From Theristus sp. LFF4_11 (taxonomy: Eukaryota > Nematoda > Chromadorea > Monhysterida > Xyalidae), in contig JASANC010001184.1 of NCBI GenBank assembly GCA_030248135.1, forward strand, positions 124,001-188,000: 64,000 nt of DNA, read 5' to 3'. This document shows, piece after piece, positions 23,699 through 37,200 of this stretch. The translations under genes and the position numbers were made by a program. How positions within the stretch are numbered: the first letter of the stretch is position 1; every line of letters begins with the position of its first letter. The notes below the pieces were generated by a model, which made no database searches, was not told the origin of the DNA, and saw only the letters and a list, made by a program, of their open reading frames with translations.

Positions 23699-25823
23699 TC
23701 AGCAATTGCAGAACAGTTCACACAAAAACATCACAAATGACATGGCGATGCCTAAGATGAGTAGCGCCGTGGCCCCGGTCGTCTGCGTCAGTTCAATCGG
23801 CGACCAGCGTTGTTCCGCACATCGACTGCTCATCTTCCAATAGTCGACGCAGTTCGACGACTGCGCGGCGTACTCTCGATCGCTGACGTGCTCAATCTCT
23901 TTGAACCAATCGTAGTTGTTTGTGATCACCTCCGATATCAGTTCCATGCGCGCGTCGCCTTGTCTGAACATGAGACCGCACGGGTTTGACGGTTGCTCGC
24001 GTATACGATGGATGGACAGCAGATGGCATTGCTCCGGTAGACGCTGATGCACGAACTCGTAGATGTCACCGATCGCAATGTAACGGCCGGTTTCGAGGTG
24101 AGCAACCACGTCCGTCACTGTATTCAGGTCAAGCAGACGGCGTCTTCCGTTCCAGTCGATCGCCTGAAATGAAGCTAACGGTTGAATTGTAAGTCGTTCG
24201 TAATGGGCTTTTAAACGCCGCATTTTAATGGTATACGTGTATATGAACCTGTCGTAAATGCACAAACGTCGGATGTTGGTTGATGCGAATGTTGTGATAC
24301 GCGAAGCTGTCAAAGGCGACGATCAGCGCCTCCACTTCAGCGCGTTCGATTCGGTCAATCACTTCGCTGATTGAATCAACTTGATTGGTTGGTGTTGGCA
24401 AAAGTAGCTTGCCCAACAACAGGCCCTGCAACAAGTGTACTTGTCTTTTATTGTGGTCCGTCCCGAGGCCGAGACTCAATGCGCGTATTAGGTAAACAGT
24501 TTCATGCATGACGCGGGAATTCAAAATTGGCAGAGTGATCCGTGTCCCCAAAATAGGGCCGAATTGCTCAGACGATTTTGAATTGCCACATAAAGAATGA
24601 AGCTAGTTTCCTTTCTACATGTATGTCTGCACACGCATTCAGTCGCAGAACCTAAAAAATGTTAGTATCTTACTTGTCTGTTGTGCTGTGATTAAAAATG
24701 GACTTGCATCAATGTTTAATTAAACAGTTGCTGACCAACTTGATATAGACCCAGAACGTGCAGCGATCCAATGCAAACCGCTGACAACAGCAGTTTTTGA
24801 CCGATTTTCTGACAGAGAACACTCAGCCGGTCATGTTGGCCGATAAAATAACGCATCCATGCGTGAATATAAAACTGCGCTGACAACTTGTTGGTTCTTA
24901 GTTGTTTTTTCGAGTTGAAAAACCAGTTCAACGATACGAACAACAAAATAAACGACAAAGTCATAGCCAGCAAAATGAAGATGGTTGTGACGCCCGTTTT
25001 GAACAGCAGCAATGGCGACAGAATTTTCTGCCACAAATTTGGGGACGCTCGGCGCATCGCGAAGTAAACACCGCGATACTCAAACGGCATGGAAAAGTCA
25101 AAGGTCGCCAGTCGCTTGGTTGTGACACAGAAACTCGGCAGGATTGTGTCGATGGAGCCGTTCAGGAGCAGGGCTGTCAGACCCGTCCATTCGTCAACCT
25201 TGAAACAGAACAGCAGTCAGACGCACAAAAGGACCCGTTGTTTTCTTGTCACTTGCTTTGCGATGAATACCCGGCCGCTCTCAAAAGTACGATACGAGGT
25301 ACGGACCGGACCGCACCTCTGTTCACGCCTGATTTATTTTTCTCACACTTGGAACAACGTTTTTCTTTAACTTTTGTCAAGCTGCCACTGACAGCTGAAC
25401 GTGATGGAGTAGCGCTGAGTGATTTTGTTGATCTGCCAATGGCAGCTTGCCAAAAGTTTTAGAAAAATGTTTCCGGGCGTTTTGGGTGTGCTTTTTGTTC
25501 AACAACTGAACAAGTTGTCACCCATTTGTGGTAAATGTACTTGAGCAACCGTTTTTCAGCATCAACACTTGCTTTACCTGTTCATACCAGCCACCCCAAG
25601 GGGTGCTGTCGTTGAAAGGCACCAATTCATAAGCAATGTCATACGAATCAAACAACTGTGTCAGTATGCGCACGACTACGCCCGCATCGGCACAAACATC
25701 ACGGTCGGTCAGTCCATCCGGCAGTGCAGCGCAGTAGTAAGCTGATGGTGCCCACGTTTTCACGGCCATGCGCAGCACTGGTGGACTATGCAACTTTGAC
25801 ACTGCCGACGTCAACAAGGACAT
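23699..25823 (-). CDS. Divergent ionotropic glutamate-receptor-like channel (IR-like)
   Basis: The product is probably a ligand-gated cation channel subunit of the plasma membrane. Exons are 25823-25578, 25198-24740, 24425-24249 and 24163-23699, all joined in phase 0, giving 448 residues. S1 of the ligand domain begins at LRMAVKTWAPSAYY, with Arg111 in TTKRLATFDFSMPF at the position of the ligand-binding arginine. M1 is about 150-173, a pore-loop region follows, M3 ends HVLGLYQGLLLGKLLLP, S2 follows, and M4 (ALLILGIAMSFVMFLCELF) ends 5-7 residues from the stop. The canonical SYTANLAAF of M3 is replaced, and there is no amino-terminal domain or visible signal peptide. It is therefore IR-like, not a classical AMPA/NMDA subunit. 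A signal-peptide exon upstream of 25823 may be missing from this model. Confidence 0.8.
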
Positions 25824-27382
25824 GTCTATATTTCGAAATTATGTCGTTCTGATTTTTTCCCCGTAAGATTCGCTCTCTCACTTGACTTTGTTCGTCCAAC
25901 CTATCAGACTCACTACTTACAATTGTATGGTGACTTTATTAGACTTATTGGATATAGGCAACGAAATTCAAACAAAACGCTTTTTCATTTGTTAAAAAAA
26001 CTGAAATCGTAAACTGCTGCTTCTGCAACTGAGTGTCAAGCGAAGCCTGTTGCTTTATTTGCCACACATGAAATTTGAGACATCAATGGTTTTCACTGTT
26101 TGCCACCAGTCGAGTCAGTCACACACAAATATCTCCATGGCGTTCAAAATTGGCTCCAAATTGCATGGTATATTTCACAATTTGAAAAATTATTTTGTTC
26201 GAATTTTTGTGTTTAGATTGATTGCATTAGAAAGTACAGGGGGTTTCAAAAACTACAATGGACAAAACGACTCGTTCTTGCGTTTGGTCCAACATTTAGG
26301 TCTGAAATTTTGAACATTGTTTGAAAAATATTTGAACGCTAACATGGGCGTGCGTATGAATGTGCGTATGTTCTAAAACTCACGCGCGCTAAAGCTGTGC
26401 TGTTTTTTGCTTCATGACTGTGTAGTGAAGTGACGCGCGCTGAAGCGCGAACCTTCATGAATGGCGCTTTGTTGAATTGAAACTTTTATCCTTACGGACG
26501 CAACAAAATTCTAAAAAAATCGCAAATAGACAATGATCGTCGGCGCGTGCATTTGTGCTGACGGACGATTTGCGAACTTGAAGTTCACAACCTTGCTGTG
26601 CTGGTGTGCTTCAATTTCCAAATAAAATTTCATCACAATGAATGGCAATCTTTTTTTTTAAACTGTGTTTCAAATTTCAGATTTAAAGATTGAACCAAGC
26701 TCAAAATCGAGCCGGTTTGCCCATTGTAGTTTTTATGAGACACCCTGTATTTTAGCAAAGTTTTCATATGTGTTTTTATTTGCTTCCTAAACACCGAAAA
26801 TCCTGAGTCCACTGTTACAACTGTCAACGCATGTTTGTGCTTGAACTTAGAACACTGAACTTGTTTTTTCACTTTCTCTTTGAGTGGGTGGTTGTGTTTC
26901 TGCGGAATTTAGCACTATCATTTTATTCGCAATAAACCGACAGCGGCTAAATACATATCAGTTGGCCTGTCCACTTTTCAACGCACCGCACTTTTTTCCA
27001 AAACATGTGAGCAAACAAACGCAAAAGCGAAATATAATACGCGTTTTTTTTGCATCTACACGTACAGTTTGTTCTTCCAACAAAAACGAAATTGTTTTCT
27101 CAGGTCGCTTTTGTATCCTGCGTTTTTTTTTCTCACACGGACTGATATGATGAAACAGGTTTGGAGGCAAGAAAATTGCAATACACGTGTAGCAACTGGT
27201 TTGTGTTTTTTTCGGGAAGTTTCCGTGATTTGCAGCAAAGTTTGTTACACAGCAGGTGTATGTATCAGCGCATATCAGGTGACTAACCACCGCAAAGTGA
27301 TTCATTATCAAGCACAACATGTGAAGTGCATAAAAAGTTGCAAAATATTACTGTCTCTGTGCATCATCAACTGAAAGGCACC
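25824..27382. other. Intergenic region between the receptor-like and two-pass genes
   Basis: The two genes are divergent, so promoters of both should lie here, but no specific motif could be identified. A mariner-type element occupies 26237-26747. The rest is AT-rich without recognised genes. Confidence 0.5.
26237..26747. mobile_element. Mariner-type MITE (511 bp) with CAGGGTGT-like ends
   Basis: The left end reads CAGGGGGTTTCAAAAACTAC and the right end is its inverse with a few changes (GTAGTTTTTATGAGACACCCTG). TA lies directly outside both ends (26235-26236, 26748-26749). Inverted similarity continues inwards through ACAATGGACAAA and the TCTGAAATTT block. No transposase frame is present. 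Confidence 0.85.
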
Positions 27383-28873
27383 ATGGAACTAACGGAACAG
27401 ACCGCTGCCAACACCAGTCACCGCGATCCAGACTTCCGTGCGATAAGTCAGCATGCGAAAAGTCAAAAACTCGACAAGAATCTCGGCCCTGCCCGACCAA
27501 CGCAGCTGTACGTTGATGTTGGCGGTAAGCATAGTCCTGAATCACATTTCGCTTTTGCACTTTTTTTGTGTCCATTCCGTTTTGCTTTCCAATTTTCTCG
27601 GCGAGCGGCACGATCCAGAACACGATCACGACCGCAAAAATGGCACATTTCAAAAAGCATTTTATATGACCACTGCCAGTGGTACTTATCTCCATTATTT
27701 TTCATTTTCGACGCAATATAATATACAGTGTAGTGCCAGTAAGCTTCGCGTTTTTATAATGATGAAATGGTTCCGCCTATTTTCAGTAATTTTGATTTCG
27801 GTCTTGGTGGTACATTGAGTCACAATAAGCCCACTCTACAACACACTGGGATCTTTAATTGCATCTGGAAATATTTCCAGCAGCTGCCAGCAATTATGAG
27901 ACGTTTTGCAGACGAGAGTTCTTACAGAAAGGTGCCTAAAAAGCTGACATTCGCAGACCAGCTGTCGTCCGAGTGGTCTCGGCCGCGCAGTCGCAGCCCA
28001 CGAAGTCCAGGCAGTGGGCCGAACATCACGATCGTGCCAAGGAGTGGCTCGTTTGAGTTGAGGGACAGTTTCAGGCGCATTGTTGTTGGGCCGCAGACTC
28101 CAAAGGTGAACAGTGTTCTGATTAAAGGGATGCTGATTGAAATTTGCAGACTCACTACGGGGGCTACTGTTGTGACGCGTTTATCACGTGAACACTTGAT
28201 TTTTGCCCCGATGTCTTAGTGGAGCGACTTTCAGCCGTCTGAAAACGAGCAAACATTGCAGGAAAAGAAGGAGCTTGAGCAACGTCGCCAACGCAAAGGA
28301 CCGGCGTCGCGTGCCACGGTGCTCTCGTTGGCAGGCCTGCTGTGCGTGTCGCTGATGTTCATCTCAGCATCGGTGATCGTGCTGTCGACCGACTCGAACT
28401 GCCACCGCAACGCCGAGCTGATGTGCCACACTGGCTGGCTGTTCCTGGCGATCGGCCTCGTCATGTTGGCCGCGTGCGCCCTGATCCAACGCAAGAACTG
28501 GCACCGATACATGGACCAAATGGAGTCCGATCTGTATTTTCTGCAGCTCGGCTCCAATCCGGTGTGGAAGCTGATGAAGCTAGACATTGTGGACATCGCC
28601 GCACAGGGTGTGGCGTCAATGAAACAGCACGGCACGTCGCCAGAACACCAGTGGCACACCCAGGAGACGTCGCTCAGTGTCAGCCCGCATGAAACCAATC
28701 GGAGAACAGAAAACGCAATGGGCAATGTCGCTCAAAATTCAGCAGACCAGAATTCTGAAAACGGCCGTATCGCTGACGAACGTAGTGCGAGGAGGGCTCG
28801 GTCGACGCTCGACCAAACGAACAGTGCATTTCAAGGTGATAAAGCTGACGGTGAAGCGATGCGAAAACTGTGA
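27383..28873 (+). CDS. Two-pass membrane protein of unknown family
   Basis: Exons are 27383-27524, 27912-28105 and 28235-28873 with consistent phases, giving 324 residues. The start ATG sits in a strong context (CACCATGG). Residues 1-110 are polar with a serine/arginine-rich stretch (RPRSRSPRSPGSG). Residues about 115-135 are charged and helical. Two hydrophobic segments follow at about 139-163 and 178-200, separated by a short loop with two cysteines (NCHRNAELMC). A conserved-looking segment NWHRYMDQMESDLYFLQLG comes next, then a low-complexity polar tail. The topology suggests a hairpin membrane protein with both ends in the cytosol. An alternative acceptor at 28262 would drop nine residues. 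I do not recognise the family. It runs convergent with the mind bomb gene. Confidence 0.75.
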
Positions 28874-29408
28874 TAAAATTAGTTTGGCTTAACTATTCCA
28901 AAGACTCAGATGCCGTGCGGAATATTCAAACATTCCGTTTTTACGGCAGGAAAAATTTGAAAAAATGCCCACAAATGGCCACTGCTAAGTTACCTAGTTC
29001 AGCATTGCATGATTTCACGTTTCCGGTGCTGTCAGCAGCTTGTCATTTGCATTTTGTTATTTGTTCATCGCCAAATTGTTCCATTTAAAAAGTTTATTCA
29101 AGATTTCTTCTCGTGTGAAACAAAAATGTGCAATCATATGATAAAGCTGTGATACGACTGCAACGAACTGTAAAGCAAGACTGGTAATGTGATTCAACAA
29201 AAAAAACAATTCTGAAGAGACCACACAATTATCACCCACGCTTTGTAAATCGTCAGAAAAATTAAAGAATGACACTGCACGGATACTGCATCATTAAGGG
29301 CCTATCACAACAACAACAACAACACACCAGTCAAAAACAGGGCAAAAGAATGACAAAAATCAATGTTTTCAAAACCTAATCTTTTTCGGTCACCATAAAA
29401 CGTCAGAT
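28874..29408. other. Convergent 3' intergenic region
   Basis: This region is shared by the 3' ends of the two-pass gene (+) and mind bomb (-). AATAAA on the minus strand at 29098-29093 lies about 310 bp past the mind bomb stop and is its likely polyadenylation signal. No signal is obvious for the plus-strand gene. Confidence 0.55.
29093..29098 (-). promoter_or_regulatory. Probable polyadenylation signal AATAAA of mind bomb
   Basis: AATAAA on the minus strand lies about 310 bp downstream of the mind bomb stop codon and before the convergent neighbour. Confidence 0.5.
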
Positions 29409-31756
29409 TCAATTGTAGATCAAAATACGACGATCAATGGGATTGCGACAGATGGGACATTCGGTCATTCGATCGCCGCACAGTTGACACGAGCCGTGGC
29501 CACACAGGAACACCATGTTCTTCAAGCGGTCCAGGCAGACCGGACAGACCGTCTGCTCTTTCATGTCCTGCGAAAACGGTTAACGGCATTTCACTATAAA
29601 TTCACTCACTCAATGTCAAACGCTCCTCAAAACTTATCTGATCCTGATCCGATTCAAAATGAAAAATCGGTGGCCGATCCAATTTCGACAGTTCTGCTCT
29701 GTGCCACCTTGCCGTCTCAGGCAAGTGCACAAGGAAGCAAGTACGAAACGGACGGCGACTTTCAGCCAACCGCAGCCAGTAATCAGCAGCATTGCAGCGC
29801 AGTGCACAGAAGCAGAGCACACCTGCAGCTGCTGCTGTAGTCGGAGCACCTCCGGATTGGAGCTGGAGCGGTCCTCTCGTCCGTTGTTCATGATCGGCAG
29901 CGCGCCACTGTTGCCGGCGCTGGCCGAGTGGCGTGCGCGCAGGTGCACGTGCTGGTGCAGCGCGTGACTGTCGCTGTGACGCCTGTTGCGGCGTTCAGTC
30001 CCCGCACGCGCGTTCTTGCTGCTTGCTGCACTCGCCGGCAGGTCGCTCGTGCTGCTCCTCTCGGTGGCACATGCAGAGCTGACGCAGATCTCGGCAAGCT
30101 CATCAGCAAGCACTTGGTTCGAGTCGTCTGCATGGAATCGAATGCACATGCTCTATTCACTCGAACGTGTCGCATTGAAACGCTATCATGTGCTCCAAAA
30201 GCATGCACTAGGCCTGCCCACCCAGACTTTGGCTGATGCGTTCGCGTGAGAAACACTCGAAGAGGTGGACCAAACGAAAGTTATTGTGGCGTTTTAGCAA
30301 ATGCCACCATTTCGGTCGGACAAGCCCGCTTAACTCTACACAAATGTTTGCCTCATTCGAATCATACCTGTGCTACCTTGTGTACCCCAACACGGTGAAG
30401 GGCAGTCAAAAAGAAACCGTCTTGAATTTCTCCCCTCACCGCACTCTCGCCACCGTTCATGCACCTCACACGCACATGGTTGAATGATTTGGGAGCGAAC
30501 AACGCAATTACACCAGCAGATAGCAAACAGAGCCGACTAGCGGATGATACCTCTTGCGATGCCGTAGCACTCGTCGAACGCGCACACGCTGCCCACTGGC
30601 TGGTCACATTCGACGCACGTGTTTGCCTTGAGCGCACACTCTGCAACGGCCCGCATCTGATTGTGCCATTTTGTTCGAGCGAACGGACATTTGCCTAAAT
30701 CGTCGCACGCTCACCAACCGTAGCAAGCGGGCGCATGCAGACACGGCTGCAACAACGCTGCCACTGAACGCGGCGCTGACGCTGGACACACGCGACACTC
30801 GCCTCCAATGCTGCTGCAAAATGTTCGCAACACACAATGCAATTCGGACAATTGAATGCACAGAATCAATGGTCGAATTTCTTTAACAGTTGTTTCTCTA
30901 AAACCGTGAAGTAACAACGTTGCAAAACTGCAAAACTGCAGCAAGATGAAAATGCAAAACTAGAAATGGGCCACGTGTGCGGTGCCCACCGTCGTTCAGT
31001 GACGATCTCCTTGCAGAGCAAGCAGCGTCGCATCTGTGGGGCACACGTGTCGCAAGCGCCGATGTGACCGCACGGCACAAATAAAACCTGGCAAAATGAA
31101 TGATTCATTTCACGAAGTTGACAGACATCTACGAAACAGCTCCCAAACTGAAGCACACGGCGTACATTGCGCGCGTTTTCCGAGCACACCGGGCATTTCG
31201 GTGCATCGACGTTGCACTCAGTCTGAGTGTTGCTGCGTACGGGCGACGTCGGCAGCGACTGCGATGTGCTCCTGCGATCTGCGTCCGCATCCGACAAAGC
31301 CGTCGACAAATCGGTACCACACTGAAACGTCATAATGAGTCTATTCACGGTCAAAACGAACATCTGCAATTTACATCTACAGTCGATCTCCAAATTGTAG
31401 GCAAACCAGTGATTGGTTGGTGATCACGTAATGCGTGCTTTCTGTGCAGGCATTGCTGCAGAGGTGGAGTTTGTCCTGTACAGAAAGCATGCATCACGTG
31501 ATCACCAACCAATCACTGTTTTGCTTATAACTTAGAGTTCGACTATTAGCACCACGATCACACGTGTTCAAGTGTGTTGAGGTACGCACGGACCTGTGTC
31601 GCGAGCAGTTGCTGCTGCAGCATGTTGTTGTTAACTTTTTGCGGCAAACCAGAGGAAGCCACTGTGGAAGCTGCCGACGAGCTCGCAGTGTCATTCGTGG
31701 TCACCGCACGAGTGTTGTTGGTGGTGTCACTGTTGCTGTCGTCGTCGTCGTTGTCG

Positions 31757-31794
<38 letters not shown>

Positions 31795-34257
31795 GCTGTT
31801 GTTTGTGTTGCTCGCAGAATTCAGCTGCACTTTCTGCTCGCGTGACTTCAACAGCAGATCTTTCTGAATCTGCACCAGCGCACGGCACAACGCTGGCTCC
31901 GGGCAGAAGTCAAGTGGCGTTTGGCCTGCACAGAAATTATTTCAGGTCGCACTGTCAAAGTGAAATGTTTCCATCCACCGCACTTTCTCCACTCCTTTCT
32001 CAATTTTAGCGCTGACGTCTCTGATCGAAATCAACAAATGGAATAAAACGCAAAAAAAGAGTGTTTTTCAGTTCCTTTCATCCCACCAAACTTTGCGAAC
32101 GATCGAGCGTGTAAGCCCAAAAGGGGAGCCTTATGACCGACAGAAGTTTGAGATGCGATTGTGATTGTTTCCAAAACAGAACGTCACTGAACCTTTCTTG
32201 TTTTTGACGCGCAAGTCTGCGCCATGCGACACGAGAAACGTGGCTGTCGTCGCAAAGGACTTTTTGTCCACGTTGTGCGCACATCCGGTCAGCAGCTGAT
32301 AAAAATCAGTGTGTGTTGTGTGTCCACAAAGTAATTTGTTAGATTGATTGAAAACGAAAATGTTGAGTCATGAAAGTGTGATCAGTGTGCAGTGTGCACT
32401 GTGGTACAACACAGCTGCTGTTGCACCACCGGCACCCTATGCCATCACAGCAGCGCACGTTCGTTTCACAGTGCACCAGGCACCGTTGCCTTCACAGCAC
32501 GTGCCTTTCCGGCGCCACGAGCGTCATCGAGTCGTCGCAGCTGTGCGAGCGTGTGATGCCGCAACGCCTCGTGCAGCGGCGTGTCGCCGTCCTTGTCGCA
32601 CACGTTCAACGCTGCATTCTCTCTCACCAACAGCTGCGCAAACGAAATCTTTTGATGAGCTTGTTCGCGCTAACAGCTCAGGCAACAAATTCACGTGCAT
32701 TATTCAAGTCGTTTGCTTACGCGAACGATTTGTGTGTGCTGGCGTTCAACGGCCAGATGTAACGCAGTCTGCAGGTTGACGTTCTGCACGTTCGGGTCCG
32801 CGCGGCCCTGCAAAACATTTGAACTGCCTTCCTTGAATGCCTGTTTACAACGATGTTTTCTATCACAAAACTTTGCAGCACAAAAACTGCCCCCAGCAGT
32901 ACCGACCACGGTGACCAAGAGTTGCGCCACTTCAATGTGGTTGTTTAGCGCAGCCAGATGCAGTGCCGTGTATCCGTCGTCTTTCTTTTCGTCAACGATC
33001 CACGCACGAGGCATTTTGTGCAGCATGATGCGCACAGAGCTGCAAACAAATAATTCTGTTGGTTTTCGACGTCAGAAATCACGAGTTGGTTGCAGGGCCA
33101 CCTTGTCAGCCTTCTTGTCCGTTTCTGTTTTGCTTTGTAAGTTGCAGATTGACACCGCGAACGCTGAACACTCTTGAGGCAAAAGCTGGTGTTTAATTTT
33201 CGTTCTTGGCCACAAGCAAAAGCGCAATCAAGCGTTTCCATACAGATTTCGTTGCCGAATCTACAAATTCAAACCACAACGTTCGGAATTAATCAGTTTG
33301 TGAAATGTTATGTATTTGGCTTCTGTTTTCTTGGATCTGCAGTACATTTATCAGTTCTCACCTGCTTGTACTAATTTTTTTAATTTCATTTATCCACTCC
33401 GTTTAGCTGAGAAATGCTATCACAGTTCAACTGATGGTCAAAGCATAATTATCGGGGAGTGTGGAGACATTTTCTCACGTCTACACTTTTTCCAGTCTTG
33501 TGTTGTGTCTGCTCGACGCCTATGGCCTTACTGACTTACTGTTTGTTTCGATAATTTATTCGATTTCTCTGTTTTGCCCAAATTCACCAATCAACGTATC
33601 TGATCGGCCTTTCGCTCTCAAAATGTACATCTTCCCACTACGCTCGCTCTCAATTACGACACCGATGAAAGACATCCAAGAAAAGTTTACAAAGTGTGCA
33701 CCGATCAAGAAGACATTTTTTGAAAGTTTAAAACAGCCTGCCGAACATTAGTGCATTCTTAAAAAATCTGGCATCAGCATTCGACATGCGCGCGTAAAAT
33801 TTCTATTTTCATAAAATCTCGACGCACGTGTGCGGCTGAAAAACTAGGTCTGGCTGGCTGATCGTGTGCATTCGTTGTCTCTATCTCTCTGTTTGTTGGG
33901 GTTTTTGTTTCGGGAGGGGGAGTGCCGGGTTATGTGCGCGCGAGCACCGAATCAAACTGAAATACCCACGTTGTCACCATGATGTTGAAACGTTGTTGTT
34001 GTGTTCTTTGAAAATGCGAGAATGCGTGTCAAACTCTGCTCGCCGCGTGCGAAACATAGATACGAGACAGATAGAAACGAGTCGCGCCGCAATCGATGGG
34101 GTCTTGCTTTAAAAATAGAAAAATTCATCGAACGTGAAATTGCGGCGTCGACGACATGTGACAATGCAACAACATCACACACGTACACACCTGCGCAATG
34201 CACGTTTCACTGTGCAAATGTGCTGCTGACACACGCGAATTCACTGCAAATCCACAT

Positions 34258-34293
<36 letters not shown>

Positions 34294-37200
34294 ATACTCA
34301 CCATGTGCGCACATCACACATCACTGACCTGAATAAAATTCACACACGTTTTCATTCTTCATTTCGATTATGCCACAGAGACACAATTCCACTTCGTATT
34401 TTATTTGACGATATTTTTTGATACCAATTTGACTGAGCAACCCTGGAGTTAGATTCCTGTACGCTGATCCGACAAGGACTGGATCATTTGACGTGACATC
34501 GGTGTCTGACACTGGTCAAAATGGTCATCTCCCTTGTGGCTGCGCTGTCTGTTCGTTTATTGTGAAGGCGTGTTTTTGTTTGCACTCTCAGTCAGTATTA
34601 CAGCGAATTGTTAAAAGTGACGATCCATTATATTAATCAATTTTCTCTAAAAAAATTCTGTTTTGACCAGCTGTGTTTTTTACTCATTCGTACTGCTTTG
34701 TAAGCTAGAACGTCAGCTTAGAGTCGAACAATTAATCTTAACCAACGCGGAGCCGACTGAATTGGCCAACAGCCACGTGAGCCGCTGTTGGCACCTGTCA
34801 CAAACAAATGGGCTAAGAAGCAACAACTGGTGCATCGTGTCAGTGCGTGCGGGATTAAAACACGATACGTGGAAGCTCATGGAGGCATTCAGCTGTGATC
34901 ACATTTTGACAAGCTGAAAACGCCAAATATTACAAATCGCCCAGAAACAGCGTAAATGGACGTGAACTCTGCGCTGGTGCTCAGCGTCCGCAACGTTGAT
35001 ACATCTTATTTAAAACCACATTGCTCCTCACTTCTGCGTGTTCTGCCATTTCGTGCACTTCACAGCATCAAAACCTGCGTTACCCATTCAACCTGCGGTA
35101 TCCACTCATCTACTGACTTCTACATCTGCGAATAAGCGTCGCTTATTTATATTGACCAAATACGTCAAAGTTCTAAACAACATTTGCAGCTAAGTTCAGT
35201 GTCTTGCCACAGGCCACAAATGAAACAGCGCAGTTGGACGTGGTTAGAGAACAGCTAAACAGGGCTCAGTCAGCTTCGCCGCCATGCACCAGAGAGAAAG
35301 AACTTTTTACAATGACCGAGACCCCAAAAAGTGCAGCGCTTTATTTTGGAGCATTTTAGTTTGCGCCTTCGTTACACAGGGCACGCCGTTTATTAACAGC
35401 AATAACAATCAACAGCGTGGCAACGCAACGGCAGACTAAAACAGTTTTTATGATTTTTGCTCACTCTGATATGCTTGTCTCGGCATTGGGAAGCTGCGCA
35501 GCTACACGCCGTGTATCTTCTATCTGCAGCCGCTTTTATTTTGCGGTGTCTGAACTGAACTAAACAGGCGTGCTCTATAGATCTGCAGTAGTTACCCTGT
35601 GCTCTGTGATAACAACGCCAATTTAACACATTCTGCATTGCAGAAACGTCAAAAATTATTCAACATGGCGCTTATTTCTGTGCTGCTTTTTCTTTTGCTT
35701 TCCACGAGCGCCTGGTGTTTAGTGGTGTCTGTTGTACAGCTGAGAGCCTGAGCAATGGTGTTATGGTGCTTTTTGCCGTGTTTTCTAGCTTGTTCTATCG
35801 TATAACATTACATATATACTCTCAATATGCCTTTCGCGTGTCCGTTAGTTTACTTGCGTGTTATAGACGAGTGTACAAGGCGTTGTACTGCTCTAACAGC
35901 ATTATGGCTGCTTGATGTCTGCTGATGTCCCAGACCGGGGGCTTCAACATTTTGCAGTGTTGTAAAATGTTGTGTTGTGCACTGTATATCTCAGAGCATT
36001 AGCTATATGTTGTGCGTCTTAGTACAAGCTGAACGTCCACGTGCAAGTATTTTGGTATGTGTTATGCTATGTCGGTTGCTTCAGTGCTGCTGCTGTTGCT
36101 TTTGCCGTCTCCAGACGCTCTCACCGCATATTTTACCAATTTTTAATGTGTGTGTGTGCATTTATGCTGTCCGTATGTTCGGCGGCTTTACACAATGCAC
36201 ATTTGCGAACTCGGGTCGCGCTGCAACACACGTACATATAGACGCAGTCGCGCGCGCGTGTGTTATCAAGTATATATTATTATATAGTCGTCAGTATTGT
36301 ATTATTCAGCTGTTCTGTTGTGGCTGAGTGCAACATAGAACATACCGAAATGTAACGTGCCTCAACTGCAGCGCATTTTTACTTGTGTGCGTGTGTGTGT
36401 GGATCGTGGCATCCATCTATCCATATTCACACAGTTGCGCCGCCCGCTTTCAGACTTGTATAGTGTGCCGTCTATTTATATTTGCACACACGTATACATA
36501 CATACGTGGACGCGTGTACGTACGCAGCAAGACGTAAAAATGACGCTGCTGTACTCGTCCGCTCCGTATCACTATGGACGACCGAATTTCATTTCTCTCT
36601 CTATTCGCACATTGAGACGACCAAGTTCAACGATAAACGTGCAAGCCAGCTGAATATAACGCCGTGCTGCGAATAACGGCCAGTTAGAGCGGGCTTCTCG
36701 TTCACCCATTGCCATTTTCATTCGTCTCCATTTCAATCGCCAAGCGACCAAATATTTTTAATTCATTCATTCTCTCCTGGTCCAACGACGACTTAGTAAT
36801 GTTGCTGAATTTTGTCATAGTTGTGCACAAGCAGCGTACAAGTGAGTCAGTGAGTACTCAACGTCCTTCACAAACCTGCCAATGTTCACAAACCTCGTAG
36901 AATTTTTGGCTTCTCAGTCTAGACTTAATGTGGTCAATTCTCTGCGTTCAGCAGTTAAGGGCCGCTTATATTGTTGATTTTCTGTGTTCAAGTATGTTCC
37001 TATGCATATACAGTCCATTTCTAACGTACATATATGTGCAACAGTTTTGCTGCGGGTCAAAATTCCACTGACAGATTTGTTTTTCACAGTTCAATCGTAC
37101 TATTTGCTACAACAAGCAAACGACGACAGTCGCATTCAGTTATATCACAAGTATACCGCTCGTCCAAAGTATCTTGAATCTATGACAGTCTTACCGGTGC

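Noticed and set aside
30696..30718. A 24-bp intron joining mind bomb RING2 at 30695
   Set aside because: It keeps the frame but gives a poor RING. The acceptor at 30642-30641 gives the CYEC and CVEC zinc ligands and a 78-bp intron.
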